Assembly: GCA_002374095.1 (NCBI GenBank)
Contig: DFKY01000022.1
Span: forward strand, 1 to 23,229
Reading direction: 5' to 3'
DNA: 23,229 nucleotides
From: Lachnospiraceae bacterium UBA3633
Lineage (GTDB): Bacteria > Bacillota > Clostridia > Lachnospirales > Lachnospiraceae
The first letter of the stretch is position 1; every line of letters starts with the position of its first letter. The notes beneath the pieces are model-generated. The model was not told the DNA's origin. It did not search any database and saw only the letters and a list, made by a program, of their open reading frames with translations. A program made the position numbers and the translations under genes. Below, piece by piece: positions 14,046-22,050 of this stretch.

Positions 14046-15790
14046 ATAAAGCAAGTAGATTGATTAAGAGATATATAGCACTTTTATTAGTGCTTCTTTT
14101 TAGTATAGAGAGTTTTGCCGCCGTAGTCGGAGATAACGACGGCGCTGCGTTTATCACAAAGGCCGAGTTCGATTCGATGAAAAATGATTTTCAGAGTCAG
14201 CTTGACCGCTACAACTCATCCCTTGATAATAAGATAGATGGGGCGATAGCGAGTTATTTATCGGGTGTGTCAGTTAAGAAGAAAAATGAACTAAAGTGCC
14301 CGGTGACAAATTTTAAGGATATCCACTGGGTCAACGGCCTATACGGGCGGTTTAATAAAAGGACATGGATATCTACAACAGCTTATAATGATACTGGGAT
14401 AACATATAACGAATATCCTTTTGATAACCGAAGAAACATGGCAAACGGTCGTCAGTTTTGGACTTGGGGCGCTGTAAATAATATGAATGTGGCATTGTGG
14501 GTCTTGACTGGCGGAAACGCTTATCAAGAGAATCCGTCTATACCTGGCACGACTGGCCGGATTTTTCATGGCTACGATGCAGTGTCCGGAGCAGGCTGGC
14601 CTGAGGTATTGGGTCTCATGCTCGTACAAACAGACGATGGTGACTGGATTGTTGAAGATACAATTAACGGGTTGACTACTTCTGATGGATTTGTAAGAAG
14701 CGAATATAGTTTTGCTGATACTGTTTCAGGATCGATTACTAGTGATACAAAAATGGGCGGGTCCATACCTAAAGAATGGTTTGAAATCGATGCTGGTGTC
14801 AACGGGGCTGCTTTTGAATTGGATGGGTCTACTGATGGAACAACTAAAACCTACACTGTGATTCAACCTGATAATGTGAATTACTTTCATTATGACCAGC
14901 AATGGCAATTGACCAATCCTGGCAATACTAAAACTTATACAGGGTATGGCTACACTTTGAATAGTCATAACTTTAATCTCGCTCCTTCTGCTTTACGACA
15001 AATTCCGCACCCTTCAAAATGGACTTGTAAGAGCGGTGTTTCAGTTTTGAAAGAAAAGCCAAGTGATGTTTCAATCACAGACCTATGGATTCCATCAGCA
15101 CAGCAATTTACCAGTGATGACCAAAATCATCGTTTCATGCTACTCAGTAATGATACGAACTTAAGTGTAAATTATGCAAAAAGGTTAGATAAGTTTCAGG
15201 TTGGTGCTGGCAAAAACTTTGACTGGTCGGATTCTGTTGTTGCGCCTTTCAAAATGGACATGGTCATGCGGTGTTTGGGAAGATCTTACATGGGGGGGTA
15301 TAAGGCATATGCAGGAAATTCACCTCTTGTGGAAAACGGCTCATTTGTGAGTAACGTAACCTTAAACTTCCCATTAATGTCCAGGGCAACACTGTCGGAG
15401 CTTAAGACAGCGATGTTTGCAGTGAATGAAAAACCGCTGGCTTTCGGCCAAGGCATCCCTCTTATCCAAGATGCAAACGAAGCTGGGACTTTGCAACTAT
15501 CAATCACTTATGCTTTAAGGACAGCCGATTTAAGTCATACCGGTTTGCTTGACCAAAAATGTAGACTCTCTTGTAAGAAAAGTTCCTTTACAAGTACAAT
15601 AACCACTGATTATTTTCTAGATGATAGTGGCACTGAATTAAAGAATAAGAATTATGTTGGTTCTACTATACAATTGGCTATACCTGTAAAAAAAGATGAG
15701 TCGGTGTGGTTTAGGATTGGACCTCAAAACCTTAATCCATCAGGTGAATATATACAAATACGTGACATGCGCTTAATTTTTGAAACATAA
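14042..15790 (+). CDS. Secreted protein of unknown function, constant N-terminus/variable body, copy 2
   Basis: A 582-residue exported protein, paralogue of the preceding gene over residues 1-75 (signal peptide to about residue 27, DNDGAAFITKAEFDSMKNDF, short helical segment, YLSG). Residues 76-582 diverge abruptly, with Asn/Thr/Gly/Trp-rich, probably beta-rich sequence. Both bodies may share a faint C-terminal pattern (GLPVL in copy 1, GIPLI in copy 2, then a strand-rich end), so they could be diverged versions of one fold. There is no wall-sorting signal. The main ATG overlaps the small leader ORF (ATGA) and has no Shine-Dalgarno. The body looks visibly richer in G and C than flanking operons, which suggests acquisition. 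Family not recognised. Confidence 0.75.
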   Translation: MNKASRLIKRYIALLLVLLFSIESFAAVVGDNDGAAFITKAEFDSMKNDFQSQLDRYNSSLDNKIDGAIASYLSGVSVKKKNELKCPVTNFKDIHWVNGLYGRFNKRTWISTTAYNDTGITYNEYPFDNRRNMANGRQFWTWGAVNNMNVALWVLTGGNAYQENPSIPGTTGRIFHGYDAVSGAGWPEVLGLMLVQTDDGDWIVEDTINGLTTSDGFVRSEYSFADTVSGSITSDTKMGGSIPKEWFEIDAGVNGAAFELDGSTDGTTKTYTVIQPDNVNYFHYDQQWQLTNPGNTKTYTGYGYTLNSHNFNLAPSALRQIPHPSKWTCKSGVSVLKEKPSDVSITDLWIPSAQQFTSDDQNHRFMLLSNDTNLSVNYAKRLDKFQVGAGKNFDWSDSVVAPFKMDMVMRCLGRSYMGGYKAYAGNSPLVENGSFVSNVTLNFPLMSRATLSELKTAMFAVNEKPLAFGQGIPLIQDANEAGTLQLSITYALRTADLSHTGLLDQKCRLSCKKSSFTSTITTDYFLDDSGTELKNKNYVGSTIQLAIPVKKDESVWFRIGPQNLNPSGEYIQIRDMRLIFET

Positions 15791-15839
15791 ACATTATGTG
15801 AAGGATTAGATAAAAGATTGGCATAAAAACATGATTATT

Positions 15840-15863
15840 CCGTCGAGAAATCGACGGTTTTTT
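15840..15863 (+). terminator. Terminator of cassette 2
   Basis: CCGTCGA-GAAA-TCGACGG, a perfect 7-bp stem with a GNRA tetraloop, followed by TTTTTT. It marks the right border of the accessory island. Confidence 0.9.
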
Positions 15864-15954
15864 GCTATAGAATTGAAGATTGAAATAGACAGATGAAACA
15901 GACTATTAACTTATCCTGATAGAGAACTAGTTTTTTTATTAGTTTATTCCTAAT

Positions 15955-15997
15955 AAATAGGTTATCGGTGGGATTACCACGATAACTTATTTTTTTT
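15955..15997 (+). terminator. Second strong terminator in the 15791-16113 intergenic region
   Basis: AAATAGGTTATC (15955-15966) pairs with GATAACTTATTT, with an inner GTGG/CCAC stem, one bulged G (15967) and loop GATTA, ending in a long T tract. No gene ends between it and the previous terminator. The rest of this gap holds an alternative 7-bp hairpin (15936-15942 with 15950-15956), the livJ promoter and its leader; I see no other coding sequence. Confidence 0.8.
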
Positions 15998-16007
15998 GTA
16001 AGAACTC

Positions 16008-16035
16008 TTGCAAAAAATGTAAAATATGGTAAAAT
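16008..16035 (+). promoter_or_regulatory. Promoter of the liv operon
   Basis: TTGCAA at 16008-16013, a 16-bp spacer, TAAAAT at 16030-16035 preceded by TG at 16027-16028 (extended -10). Predicted start near 16042, leaving a leader of about 72 nt. Confidence 0.6.
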
Positions 16036-16063
16036 ATAGTAGTGTAAGCTTGATATAAACATA

Positions 16064-16082
16064 TGTTCGCGTCAGGCGGACA
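16064..16082 (+). other. 5'-leader hairpin of livJ
   Basis: TGTTCGC pairs with GCGGACA (one G-T wobble) around loop GTCAG. It is 18 nt upstream of the AGGAGG and lacks a T tract, so it is more likely an mRNA-stabilising or regulatory hairpin than a terminator. Confidence 0.45.
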
Positions 16083-16113
16083 GTTAAACAACATAAAATT
16101 AGGAGGCAAGTAT

Positions 16114-17328
16114 ATGAAAAAAGTTTTAAGTATTATTTTAGTTGGTATTATGGCGATGAATCTTATCGCTTGTGCTGGTGGAAGTGGCAAGGCAGCTACT
16201 ACAACAAATGAAAGTGGTGAGAAAGTCATAAAGATAGGTGTATTTGAACCTCAGACAGGAGAAAATGGAGGCGGTGGTATACAAGAAGTATATGGTATCC
16301 GTTATGCCAATTCTATCTACAACATTGTGAATATTGGCGGAGAAGATTATAAGATTGAACTTCTTGAAGTTGATAATAAATCTGATAAGACTGAAGCAGT
16401 TAATGCAGCACAGAAACTTATAGCAGAGAAAGTAGTTGCAGTTCTTGGATCATATGGCTCAGGTGTGTCAATAGCAGCAGGTGAGTATTTCAAGGAAGGT
16501 AAGACTCCAGCTATAGGTTGTTCTTGTACTAATCCACAAGTTACAAATGGAAATGATTACTATTTTAGAACATGTTTCTTAGATCCATTTCAAGGAACAG
16601 TTATGGCATCTTATGCAGAGAAACATGGATACAATAAAGTTGCAGTTATAACTCAACTTGGTGATGATTATTCTGAAGGACTTGGCAATTTCTTTGTCCG
16701 TGCATGCAATGAAAAAGGAATGGAAGTAGTAGCACAAGAAAAGTTCCAGACCAATGAGCAAGATTTTAGAGCAATCCTTACCAATATAAAAAATGCAGAT
16801 CCTGAATTCATATTTGCTCCATCATCAATTGCTACAGCACCACTTATTTTAAGTCAAGCAAGAGAACTCGGTATAACTTGTCAGATCGGTGCTGGTGATA
16901 CTTGGGAAAATGGTACTATCATTGAAAATGCACATGGCGCAGCTGAAGGCATGGTAGTTACGACATTTTATGAGGCTAATCCATCTACAGCGACAGGTGA
17001 AGAAGCTATTTTCTTAAATGGTAATGGTGAAGGTGTCACTGCAAAAGGTTTTTCTAATTACCTTGTAAATGTAGAGAAGCAATCACCTGATATACCAGCT
17101 GTATCAGCACTTGGATATGATGCATACCTTGCAGCATATAAGGCTATAGAGAAAGCTCAATCAATTGAAGGTCCTGCAGTAAGAGATGCACTTGCAAGTC
17201 TTCAATATGAAGGCGTCACTGGGGAGATAAGTTTCAATGATGATGGTGATGCTAATAAAGATTCAGCATATGTGAAAGAAGTAGAGAACGGTAAGTTCGT
17301 ATTCAAAGAGAAAGTCGGAGCCAACTAA
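16114..17328 (+). CDS. livJ: Branched-chain amino acid-binding lipoprotein
   Basis: A 404-residue periplasmic-binding-protein type I fold, the receptor of a Liv-type ABC transporter. It has a type II signal peptide ending LIAC (Cys20), a Gly/Ser/Thr linker and the domain from IKIGVFEPQTG onward, with VVAVLGSYGSG forming the ligand-binding loop and FAPSSIATAPLIL in the second lobe. It binds leucine, isoleucine or valine outside the membrane; the exact ligand is inferred from the operon. AGGAGG at 16101-16106 fixes ATG 16114; a longer in-frame ATG at 16063 falls at the leader hairpin and has no ribosome site. A terminator follows the gene. Confidence 0.93.
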   Translation: MKKVLSIILVGIMAMNLIACAGGSGKAATTTNESGEKVIKIGVFEPQTGENGGGGIQEVYGIRYANSIYNIVNIGGEDYKIELLEVDNKSDKTEAVNAAQKLIAEKVVAVLGSYGSGVSIAAGEYFKEGKTPAIGCSCTNPQVTNGNDYYFRTCFLDPFQGTVMASYAEKHGYNKVAVITQLGDDYSEGLGNFFVRACNEKGMEVVAQEKFQTNEQDFRAILTNIKNADPEFIFAPSSIATAPLILSQARELGITCQIGAGDTWENGTIIENAHGAAEGMVVTTFYEANPSTATGEEAIFLNGNGEGVTAKGFSNYLVNVEKQSPDIPAVSALGYDAYLAAYKAIEKAQSIEGPAVRDALASLQYEGVTGEISFNDDGDANKDSAYVKEVENGKFVFKEKVGAN

Positions 17329-17365
17329 TTTATAGACATTGAAGTTTGCTTAATATAGATTATTT

Positions 17366-17396
17366 TGGGCGAGCTTAATGCTTCGCCCATTTTTTT
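17366..17396 (+). terminator. Intercistronic terminator between livJ and livH
   Basis: TGGGCGA pairs with TCGCCCA, extended by GC/GC past a bulged T, loop TTAAT, followed by seven T. The livH ribosome site AGAGGA begins immediately after the T tract (17397). Partial termination would leave livJ in excess. Confidence 0.85.
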
Positions 17397-17406
17397 AGAG
17401 GATAAT

Positions 17407-18282
17407 ATGAATTTATTTTTACAACATGCACTTACAGGTATATCAGTTGGTGGTTGCTATGCACTTATCGCCATAGGATATACACTTGTATATGGTATAC
17501 TTAGGCTTATTAACTTTGCCCATGGTGATATATTTATGGTGGCAGGGTATTTTATGATATTTTCTTTTGCTGTTATGCCATTTCCTGTAGCTATCATCGT
17601 GACACTTGTTGCGACGACAGTTCTTGGCATAATGATAGAGAAATTTGCCTATGCACCACTTAGATCAGCTCCACGTATGTCAGTAATGATTTCTGCTATA
17701 GGCGTATCGTATCTTTTGCAAAATCTTGCTACATATCTTTTTACAGCTTTGCCTAAAGCATATCCTGCCATACCAGGTCTTAAAAAAGTTATAACTATAG
17801 GAAATATATCTACATCACTGGTCACGATACTTACACCTATTATAACTATAGTACTTGTCATGATTTTGCTTTGGCTTGTCAATAAGACTAAGATAGGACT
17901 TTCTATGAGAGCGGTATCAAGAGATTATGAAGCGGCAAGTCTTATGGGAATAAAACTCAATAAGACTATATCATTTACATTTGCAGTAGGATCACTTCTT
18001 GCTGCAGTAGGGTCTATATTATATTTTACTGATAGGATGACAGTGCAACCATTTTCTGGAGCATTACCAGGACTTAAATGTTTTGTGGCTGCTGTCTTTG
18101 GAGGTATAGGGTCAATACCTGGAGCACTTCTTGGTGGCTTTTTCATAGGGGTATGTGAGACCATTATAAAAGCTGTAGGGCTTTCTACATTTTCTGATGC
18201 ATTTACATTTATTGTGCTTATAATTATGCTTCTCATAAGGCCGACAGGACTTTTTGGCGAGAAGAATATAGATAAGGTATAG
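17407..18282 (+). CDS. livH: Branched-chain amino acid ABC transporter permease LivH
   Basis: A 291-residue membrane protein with about eight helices, one of two permeases of the Liv transporter. The conserved GGCYALIAIGYTLVYGILRLINFAHGD near the N-terminus (residues ~14-40) and the ATPase-contact loop MRAVSRDYEAASLMGI are diagnostic; the C-terminus ends RPTGLFGEK. ATG 17407 with AGAGGA at 17397-17402 is the start. An earlier in-frame start at 17365 would encode the terminator hairpin and is rejected. The TAG stop overlaps the livM ribosome site. Confidence 0.93.
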   Translation: MNLFLQHALTGISVGGCYALIAIGYTLVYGILRLINFAHGDIFMVAGYFMIFSFAVMPFPVAIIVTLVATTVLGIMIEKFAYAPLRSAPRMSVMISAIGVSYLLQNLATYLFTALPKAYPAIPGLKKVITIGNISTSLVTILTPIITIVLVMILLWLVNKTKIGLSMRAVSRDYEAASLMGIKLNKTISFTFAVGSLLAAVGSILYFTDRMTVQPFSGALPGLKCFVAAVFGGIGSIPGALLGGFFIGVCETIIKAVGLSTFSDAFTFIVLIIMLLIRPTGLFGEKNIDKV

Positions 18283-18292
18283 GAGGACTAAG

Positions 18293-19387
18293 ATGCTTAA
18301 AATAAATTATAAAGAAAAAATAAATGTAAATCTTCTTATATATTTAGCAATAATAATTGTAAGCAGTGCTATACTTATCTATCTTGATATGAATAAGTTT
18401 CAGTACAACTATGCTATATCAATTATAGAAAAATCACTTGTATATGCAGTTGTAGCACTTTCTATGAATATAGTTACAGGTTTTACAGGGCTTTTCTCAC
18501 TTGGGCAAGCAGGATTCATGGCGCTTGGTGCGTATACTACAGCAATACTTACTATACCAGTAGCAAGTCGTGCAAATGTATATTATATGAATGGTATACT
18601 ACCTGTTTTAGAAAATGCAGTATTACCTATACCTATAGCACTTATAATTGGAGGAATTGTCGCAGCTATCTTTGCAGCACTGATTGGCATTCCTGTGCTT
18701 AGACTTAAAAGCGACTATCTTGCTATAGCAACACTTGGATTTTCTGAGATTATAAGAGCAGTCATAGCGTCACCAATGATGGATAAAATTACGAATGGAT
18801 CTTATGGACTCAAGTCAATACCAGGATTCAATAGTTCACTAGAATGTTTTATATATTCGCTTATTTGTATCGTGATAATGATATTGATTATAAACTCTTC
18901 GACAGGTCGTGATTTTAAAGCTATTAGAGAAGATGAGATAGCAGCAAGAGCAGTAGGGATAGACCTTTTTAAGACAAAAGAATTATCTTTTGTGGTATCA
19001 TCATTTTTTACAGGAGTTGGTGGAGGACTACTTGCTATGTTTATGAGGTCAATAGACAGCAAGACTTTCCAGATAACTCTTACTTACGATATACTTCTTA
19101 TAGTAGTACTTGGTGGTATAGGATCAATTACAGGATCAATCATTGGAGCATTTTTTGTGACAGCAGGTAAGGAACTTCTTAGATTTTTTGATGAGCCATT
19201 TGCAGTAGCAGGAGTTGACATACCGCTCTTTAGACCAGGATTTAGGATGGTTATATTTTCTATACTTCTCATGATAGTGGTGCTTTTCTTTAGAAAGGGA
19301 TTGCTTGGAGGCAATGAGCTTACGATACGGCATCTAAAAAAATTTAGGCGAAAGAAAAATCTTGATGTTGCAGGAGGTGCTGTATGA
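18293..19387 (+). CDS. livM: Branched-chain amino acid ABC transporter permease LivM
   Basis: A 364-residue membrane protein, the second Liv permease. It shows SMNIVTGFTGLFSLGQAGFM with GAYTTAIL, the conserved helix segment of LivM, then RLKSDYLAIATLGFSEIIRAV and the cytoplasmic loop FKAIREDEIAARAVGID that contacts the ATPases. AGGAGG at 18281-18286 precedes ATG 18293. The C-terminal tail is basic and cytoplasmic. It overlaps livG by 4 bp (ATGA), implying coupled translation. Confidence 0.93.
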   Translation: MLKINYKEKINVNLLIYLAIIIVSSAILIYLDMNKFQYNYAISIIEKSLVYAVVALSMNIVTGFTGLFSLGQAGFMALGAYTTAILTIPVASRANVYYMNGILPVLENAVLPIPIALIIGGIVAAIFAALIGIPVLRLKSDYLAIATLGFSEIIRAVIASPMMDKITNGSYGLKSIPGFNSSLECFIYSLICIVIMILIINSSTGRDFKAIREDEIAARAVGIDLFKTKELSFVVSSFFTGVGGGLLAMFMRSIDSKTFQITLTYDILLIVVLGGIGSITGSIIGAFFVTAGKELLRFFDEPFAVAGVDIPLFRPGFRMVIFSILLMIVVLFFRKGLLGGNELTIRHLKKFRRKKNLDVAGGAV

Positions 19388-20154
19388 CAGAAAATGTGTT
19401 GAAACTTGTTGATATGGGCATACGATTTGGAGGACTTAATGCTCTTGATGGCTTAAATCTTTCTGTCAATAAAGGTGAGATAGTAGCGATAATTGGACCA
19501 AATGGAGCAGGAAAGACTACGGCATTTAACTGTATAACAGGTATATATACACCAACAAGTGGCATGATAGAGTATCTTGGTAAATCAATTGTAGGTGAAG
19601 AGCCTTCACAAATTACAAAAAAAGGTATAGCAAGGACATTTCAAAATATACGACTTTTTAAAGAATTATCTGTTTTTGAAAATGTGCTTATAGCAATGCA
19701 TCTTCGATATAACGATAATATATTTACAAGTACATTTAGACTTAATATCAATAAAGAAAAAGAGATGAGAGAAGAAACTAAAAGACTTCTTGATTCACAG
19801 GATCTCTATAAGTATAGAAATGATATAGCAGGCAGTCTTCCTTATGGTATACAAAGGCGTCTTGAGATAGCAAGAGCACTTGCTACGAGACCTACATTAC
19901 TTTTACTTGACGAACCAGCAGCTGGTATGAATCCGCAAGAGACGATGGATTTGACTTCATATATAAAAGAGATACGAGATAAATTTGGACTTACTATACT
20001 TCTTATAGAGCATCACATGGATCTTGTCATGGATATTTCTGAAAGGATCTATGTTATAGATTTTGGAAAACTTATAGCAGAAGGTTCAGCAAAAGAAGTC
20101 CAAAATAATCCTAGGGTTATAGAAGCATATCTGGGGGTAGATGGTGATGCTTAA
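19384..20154 (+). CDS. livG: Branched-chain amino acid ABC transporter ATPase LivG
   Basis: A 256-residue single-domain ATPase. Walker A is GPNGAGKTT, the Q-loop region is ARTFQNIRLF, the signature position reads LPYGIQRRLEIARAL (the Liv-type variant of LSGGQ), Walker B is LLLLDEPAAGMNP and the H-loop LLIEHHMD. It pairs with LivF to power LivHM. GGAGG at 19373-19377 precedes the ATG, which overlaps the livM stop. The 3' end overlaps livF. Confidence 0.94.
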   Translation: MTENVLKLVDMGIRFGGLNALDGLNLSVNKGEIVAIIGPNGAGKTTAFNCITGIYTPTSGMIEYLGKSIVGEEPSQITKKGIARTFQNIRLFKELSVFENVLIAMHLRYNDNIFTSTFRLNINKEKEMREETKRLLDSQDLYKYRNDIAGSLPYGIQRRLEIARALATRPTLLLLDEPAAGMNPQETMDLTSYIKEIRDKFGLTILLIEHHMDLVMDISERIYVIDFGKLIAEGSAKEVQNNPRVIEAYLGVDGDA

Positions 20155-20851
20155 AGTAGAAAACTTAAAAGTGAATTTTGGTGGTATAGAAGCAGTAAAA
20201 GGTATAAGCTTTGATGTGAAAGAGGGCGAGATAGTTACTCTTATAGGAAGTAATGGCGCAGGAAAGACTACAACACTTCGTACTATAGCAGGTGTAGTAA
20301 GACCAGCGTCTGGAAAGATAACTTTTGATGGGGAAGACATAACAAGCATTGAACCATCAAGTATAGTGAAAAAAGGCATAACACTTTGCCCTGAAGGTAG
20401 AAGAATATTCCCTGATATGACAGTCCTTGAAAATATAAAGATTGGAGCATATTTAAGAGAAGATGATTTGTCAGCAGATATAGAAAGATGTCATAGACTT
20501 TTTCCTATACTAAAAGAGAGATCTAATCAACTTGCAGGGACGCTTTCGGGCGGTGAGCAACAGATGCTTGCAGTAGCAAGGTCGCTTATGAGCAAGCCTA
20601 AAATCATGATGCTTGATGAGCCATCACTTGGACTTGCGCCAATTATAGTTAAAAATATTTTTGATATAATAAAAACTATAAATGATGAAGGGGTGACTAT
20701 ACTTCTTATAGAGCAAAATGCCAATATGGCACTTCGTATAGCAGATAAAGCCTATGTGCTTGAGACAGGACATATAACTATAGAAGGGACAGGAAAGGAA
20801 CTTTTGACAAATCCAAAAATCAAAGAAGCGTATCTTGGAAAGAAAAATTAG
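20147..20851 (+). CDS. livF: Branched-chain amino acid ABC transporter ATPase LivF
   Basis: A 234-residue single-domain ATPase with Walker A GSNGAGKTT, Q-loop region LCPEGRRIFPDMTVLEN, signature LSGGEQQML, Walker B IMMLDEPSLGLAP and H-loop LLIEQNA, the standard LivF set. Three starts are possible: ATG 20141, GTG 20144 and ATG 20147. The G-rich ribosome site at 20133-20137 sits 3 nt from the first and 9 nt from the last, so ATG 20147 (protein MLKVENL) is chosen. It overlaps livG by 8 bp. No terminator follows before the tRNA promoter. Confidence 0.94.
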   Translation: MLKVENLKVNFGGIEAVKGISFDVKEGEIVTLIGSNGAGKTTTLRTIAGVVRPASGKITFDGEDITSIEPSSIVKKGITLCPEGRRIFPDMTVLENIKIGAYLREDDLSADIERCHRLFPILKERSNQLAGTLSGGEQQMLAVARSLMSKPKIMMLDEPSLGLAPIIVKNIFDIIKTINDEGVTILLIEQNANMALRIADKAYVLETGHITIEGTGKELLTNPKIKEAYLGKKN

Positions 20852-20862
20852 ATAGCAAATTC

Positions 20863-20890
20863 TTGACATGACCTAATTTTATGATATAAT
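20863..20890 (+). promoter_or_regulatory. Promoter of tRNA-Lys
   Basis: TTGACA at 20863-20868, a 16-bp spacer, TATAAT at 20885-20890 preceded by TG (20882-20883). It is the closest to consensus in the window. Confidence 0.9.
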
Positions 20891-20906
20891 ATATAGGTTA
20901 TGTTAT

Positions 20907-20979
20907 GCGCCCTTAGCTCAGTTGGTAGAGCAGTAGACTCTTAATCTATTTGTCCGGGGTTCGAGTCCCCGAGGGCGCA
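20907..20979 (+). tRNA. tRNA-Lys (anticodon CTT)
   Basis: A 73-nt cloverleaf: acceptor GCGCCCT/AGGGCGC, D-stem GCTC/GAGC, anticodon stem GTAGA/TCTAT (one G-T pair) with loop CTCTTAA giving anticodon CTT, variable loop TTGTC, T-stem CGGGG/CCCCG with loop TTCGAGT and discriminator A. It reads AAG codons. The 3' CCA is not encoded and must be added. Confidence 0.97.
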
Positions 20980-21018
20980 TTAGCAAAAAGGGGTGGCTAC
21001 GCCACTCCTTTTTGCTAA
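20980..21018. terminator. Terminator of tRNA-Lys, near-perfect 18-bp hairpin
   Basis: 20980-20997 pairs with 21001-21018 around loop TAC: TTAGCAAAAAGG, a G-T wobble, GTGGC and the complement. The 3' arm carries TTTTT and the 5' arm AAAAA, so it can act on both strands. Confidence 0.85.
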
Positions 21019-21024
21019 CTCGTT

Positions 21025-21237
21025 CTTGGGACTCGAACCGGCTCACACCGAGCGTTAGCGAGGTGGGAGTGGGTGAGAGTCTTGCCAAAAGTAGCTTCGG
21101 CCCTTCTTTTTTGCAGGCATCTTGGGACTTGAACCGGCTCACACCGAGCGCCAGCGAGGTGGGAGTGGGTGAGAGGCCTGCTTAAGCGCCAGCGGGGTGG
21201 GAGTGGGTGAGAGGCCTATTTAAGCGTTAGCGAGGTG
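21025..21237 (+). repeat. Decayed direct repeats with inverted tRNA T-arm copies
   Basis: A 55-bp unit at 21025-21079 recurs at 21121-21175 (52/55 by hand count). Each begins with GGGACTCGAACC or GGGACTTGAACC, the reverse complement of a tRNA T-arm (12/12 and 11/12 to the adjacent tRNA-Lys). Between them is a second terminator-like hairpin (about 21083-21118). The 3' core then continues as a 38-bp tandem repeat at 21147, 21185 and 21223 (AGCGYYAGCGRGGTGGGAGT type). The last unit breaks off 5 bp before the sir2 ATG, and its GAGGTG is that gene's ribosome site. I see no gene in this stretch. Confidence 0.75.
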
Positions 21238-21242
21238 ATAAT

Positions 21243-21968
21243 ATGATCTCAACTATAGAAGAAATTGTAAAAATTATAAAAGACTCAAACAATATAGTTT
21301 TTTTTGGTGGGGCTGGAATATCTACAGAGTCAGGAATACCCGACTTTCGTTCAGTTGATGGACTATACAATCAAAAATACAAGTATCCGCCAGAAACTAT
21401 ATTAAGCCATACATTTTTTATGAATAATGTGGAAGAGTTTTATCGTTTCTATAAAGATAAATGCCTTTTGCCTATGATTAAAGCAAAACCCAATGCAGTT
21501 CATCTTGCACTTTCTAAACTTGAAAAAGAAGGAAAACTTAAAGCTATAGTTACACAAAATATTGATGATTTGCATCATAGAGCAGGAAGCAAAATCATAT
21601 ATGAACTTCATGGAACTTCATTTAAGAATCATTGTATGAAATGTGGCAAGAGTTATACTATAGAAGATATATTGAGTTGCGATAGTGTGCCACATTGTAC
21701 ATGTGGAGGGATTATAAAACCAGATGTAGTATTATATGAAGAAGGTCTTAATCAAGATGTCATAAGAAAGAGCATTGATGCTATAAGTAAAGCAGATGTA
21801 CTAATCATAGCAGGGACTACTTTGGTAGTGCAACCAGCAGCTTCATTTATAAATTATTATAGTGGGAATAAAATGATTCTTATTAATTTGTCGAGTGTGC
21901 CTAATGAAGGAAGTATAGATTATGTAATTCATTGCAAAGCAGGAGAAGTATTTAATAGGTTTTTATAA
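21243..21968 (+). CDS. NAD-dependent protein deacylase, Sir2 family
   Basis: A 241-residue sirtuin. It removes acyl groups from lysines using NAD, releasing nicotinamide and O-acyl-ADP-ribose. Visible motifs: GAGIST (residues 23-28) and PDFRS for NAD, TQNIDDLH (104-111), catalytic His123 in ELHGT, four zinc Cys at 131, 134, 152 and 154, VVLYEE and the AGTTLVVQPA loop. A Tyr-x-x-Arg acyl-selectivity pair like that of CobB/SIRT5 is not seen near residue 67, so simple deacetylation is more likely than desuccinylation (inference). The start is ATG 21243 with GAGGTGA contributed by the repeat array. It appears monocistronic, with its own terminator downstream. Confidence 0.93.
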   Translation: MISTIEEIVKIIKDSNNIVFFGGAGISTESGIPDFRSVDGLYNQKYKYPPETILSHTFFMNNVEEFYRFYKDKCLLPMIKAKPNAVHLALSKLEKEGKLKAIVTQNIDDLHHRAGSKIIYELHGTSFKNHCMKCGKSYTIEDILSCDSVPHCTCGGIIKPDVVLYEEGLNQDVIRKSIDAISKADVLIIAGTTLVVQPAASFINYYSGNKMILINLSSVPNEGSIDYVIHCKAGEVFNRFL

Positions 21969-22050
21969 TCAATATTAATGAATTTGATGTTATAGCAGGT
22001 AAAATATGAGTTAAGCTATATAACAATTTCATAATGTCTAACAATATACC

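Noticed and set aside
12185..15790. Diversity-generating retroelement
   Set aside because: No reverse transcriptase, template repeat or adenine-biased variation is visible in the window; the difference between copies covers nearly the whole body.
15864..16113. T-box or amino-acid riboswitch ahead of livJ
   Set aside because: No T-box sequence (GGTGG-type antiterminator bulge) or known amino-acid aptamer core is visible, and the strong terminator at 15955 lies upstream of the likely promoter rather than after it.
20918..21142. Minus-strand ORF with RGLEPRT
   Set aside because: It is the antisense of the tRNA-Lys T-arm and the repeats behind it. RGLEPRT-like ORFs are a familiar spurious product of reading tRNA genes backwards.
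21025..21237. CRISPR-like array
   Set aside because: The repeats are unequal, decayed, with 38- and 96-bp periods and no unique spacers of regular length; no cas genes are near.
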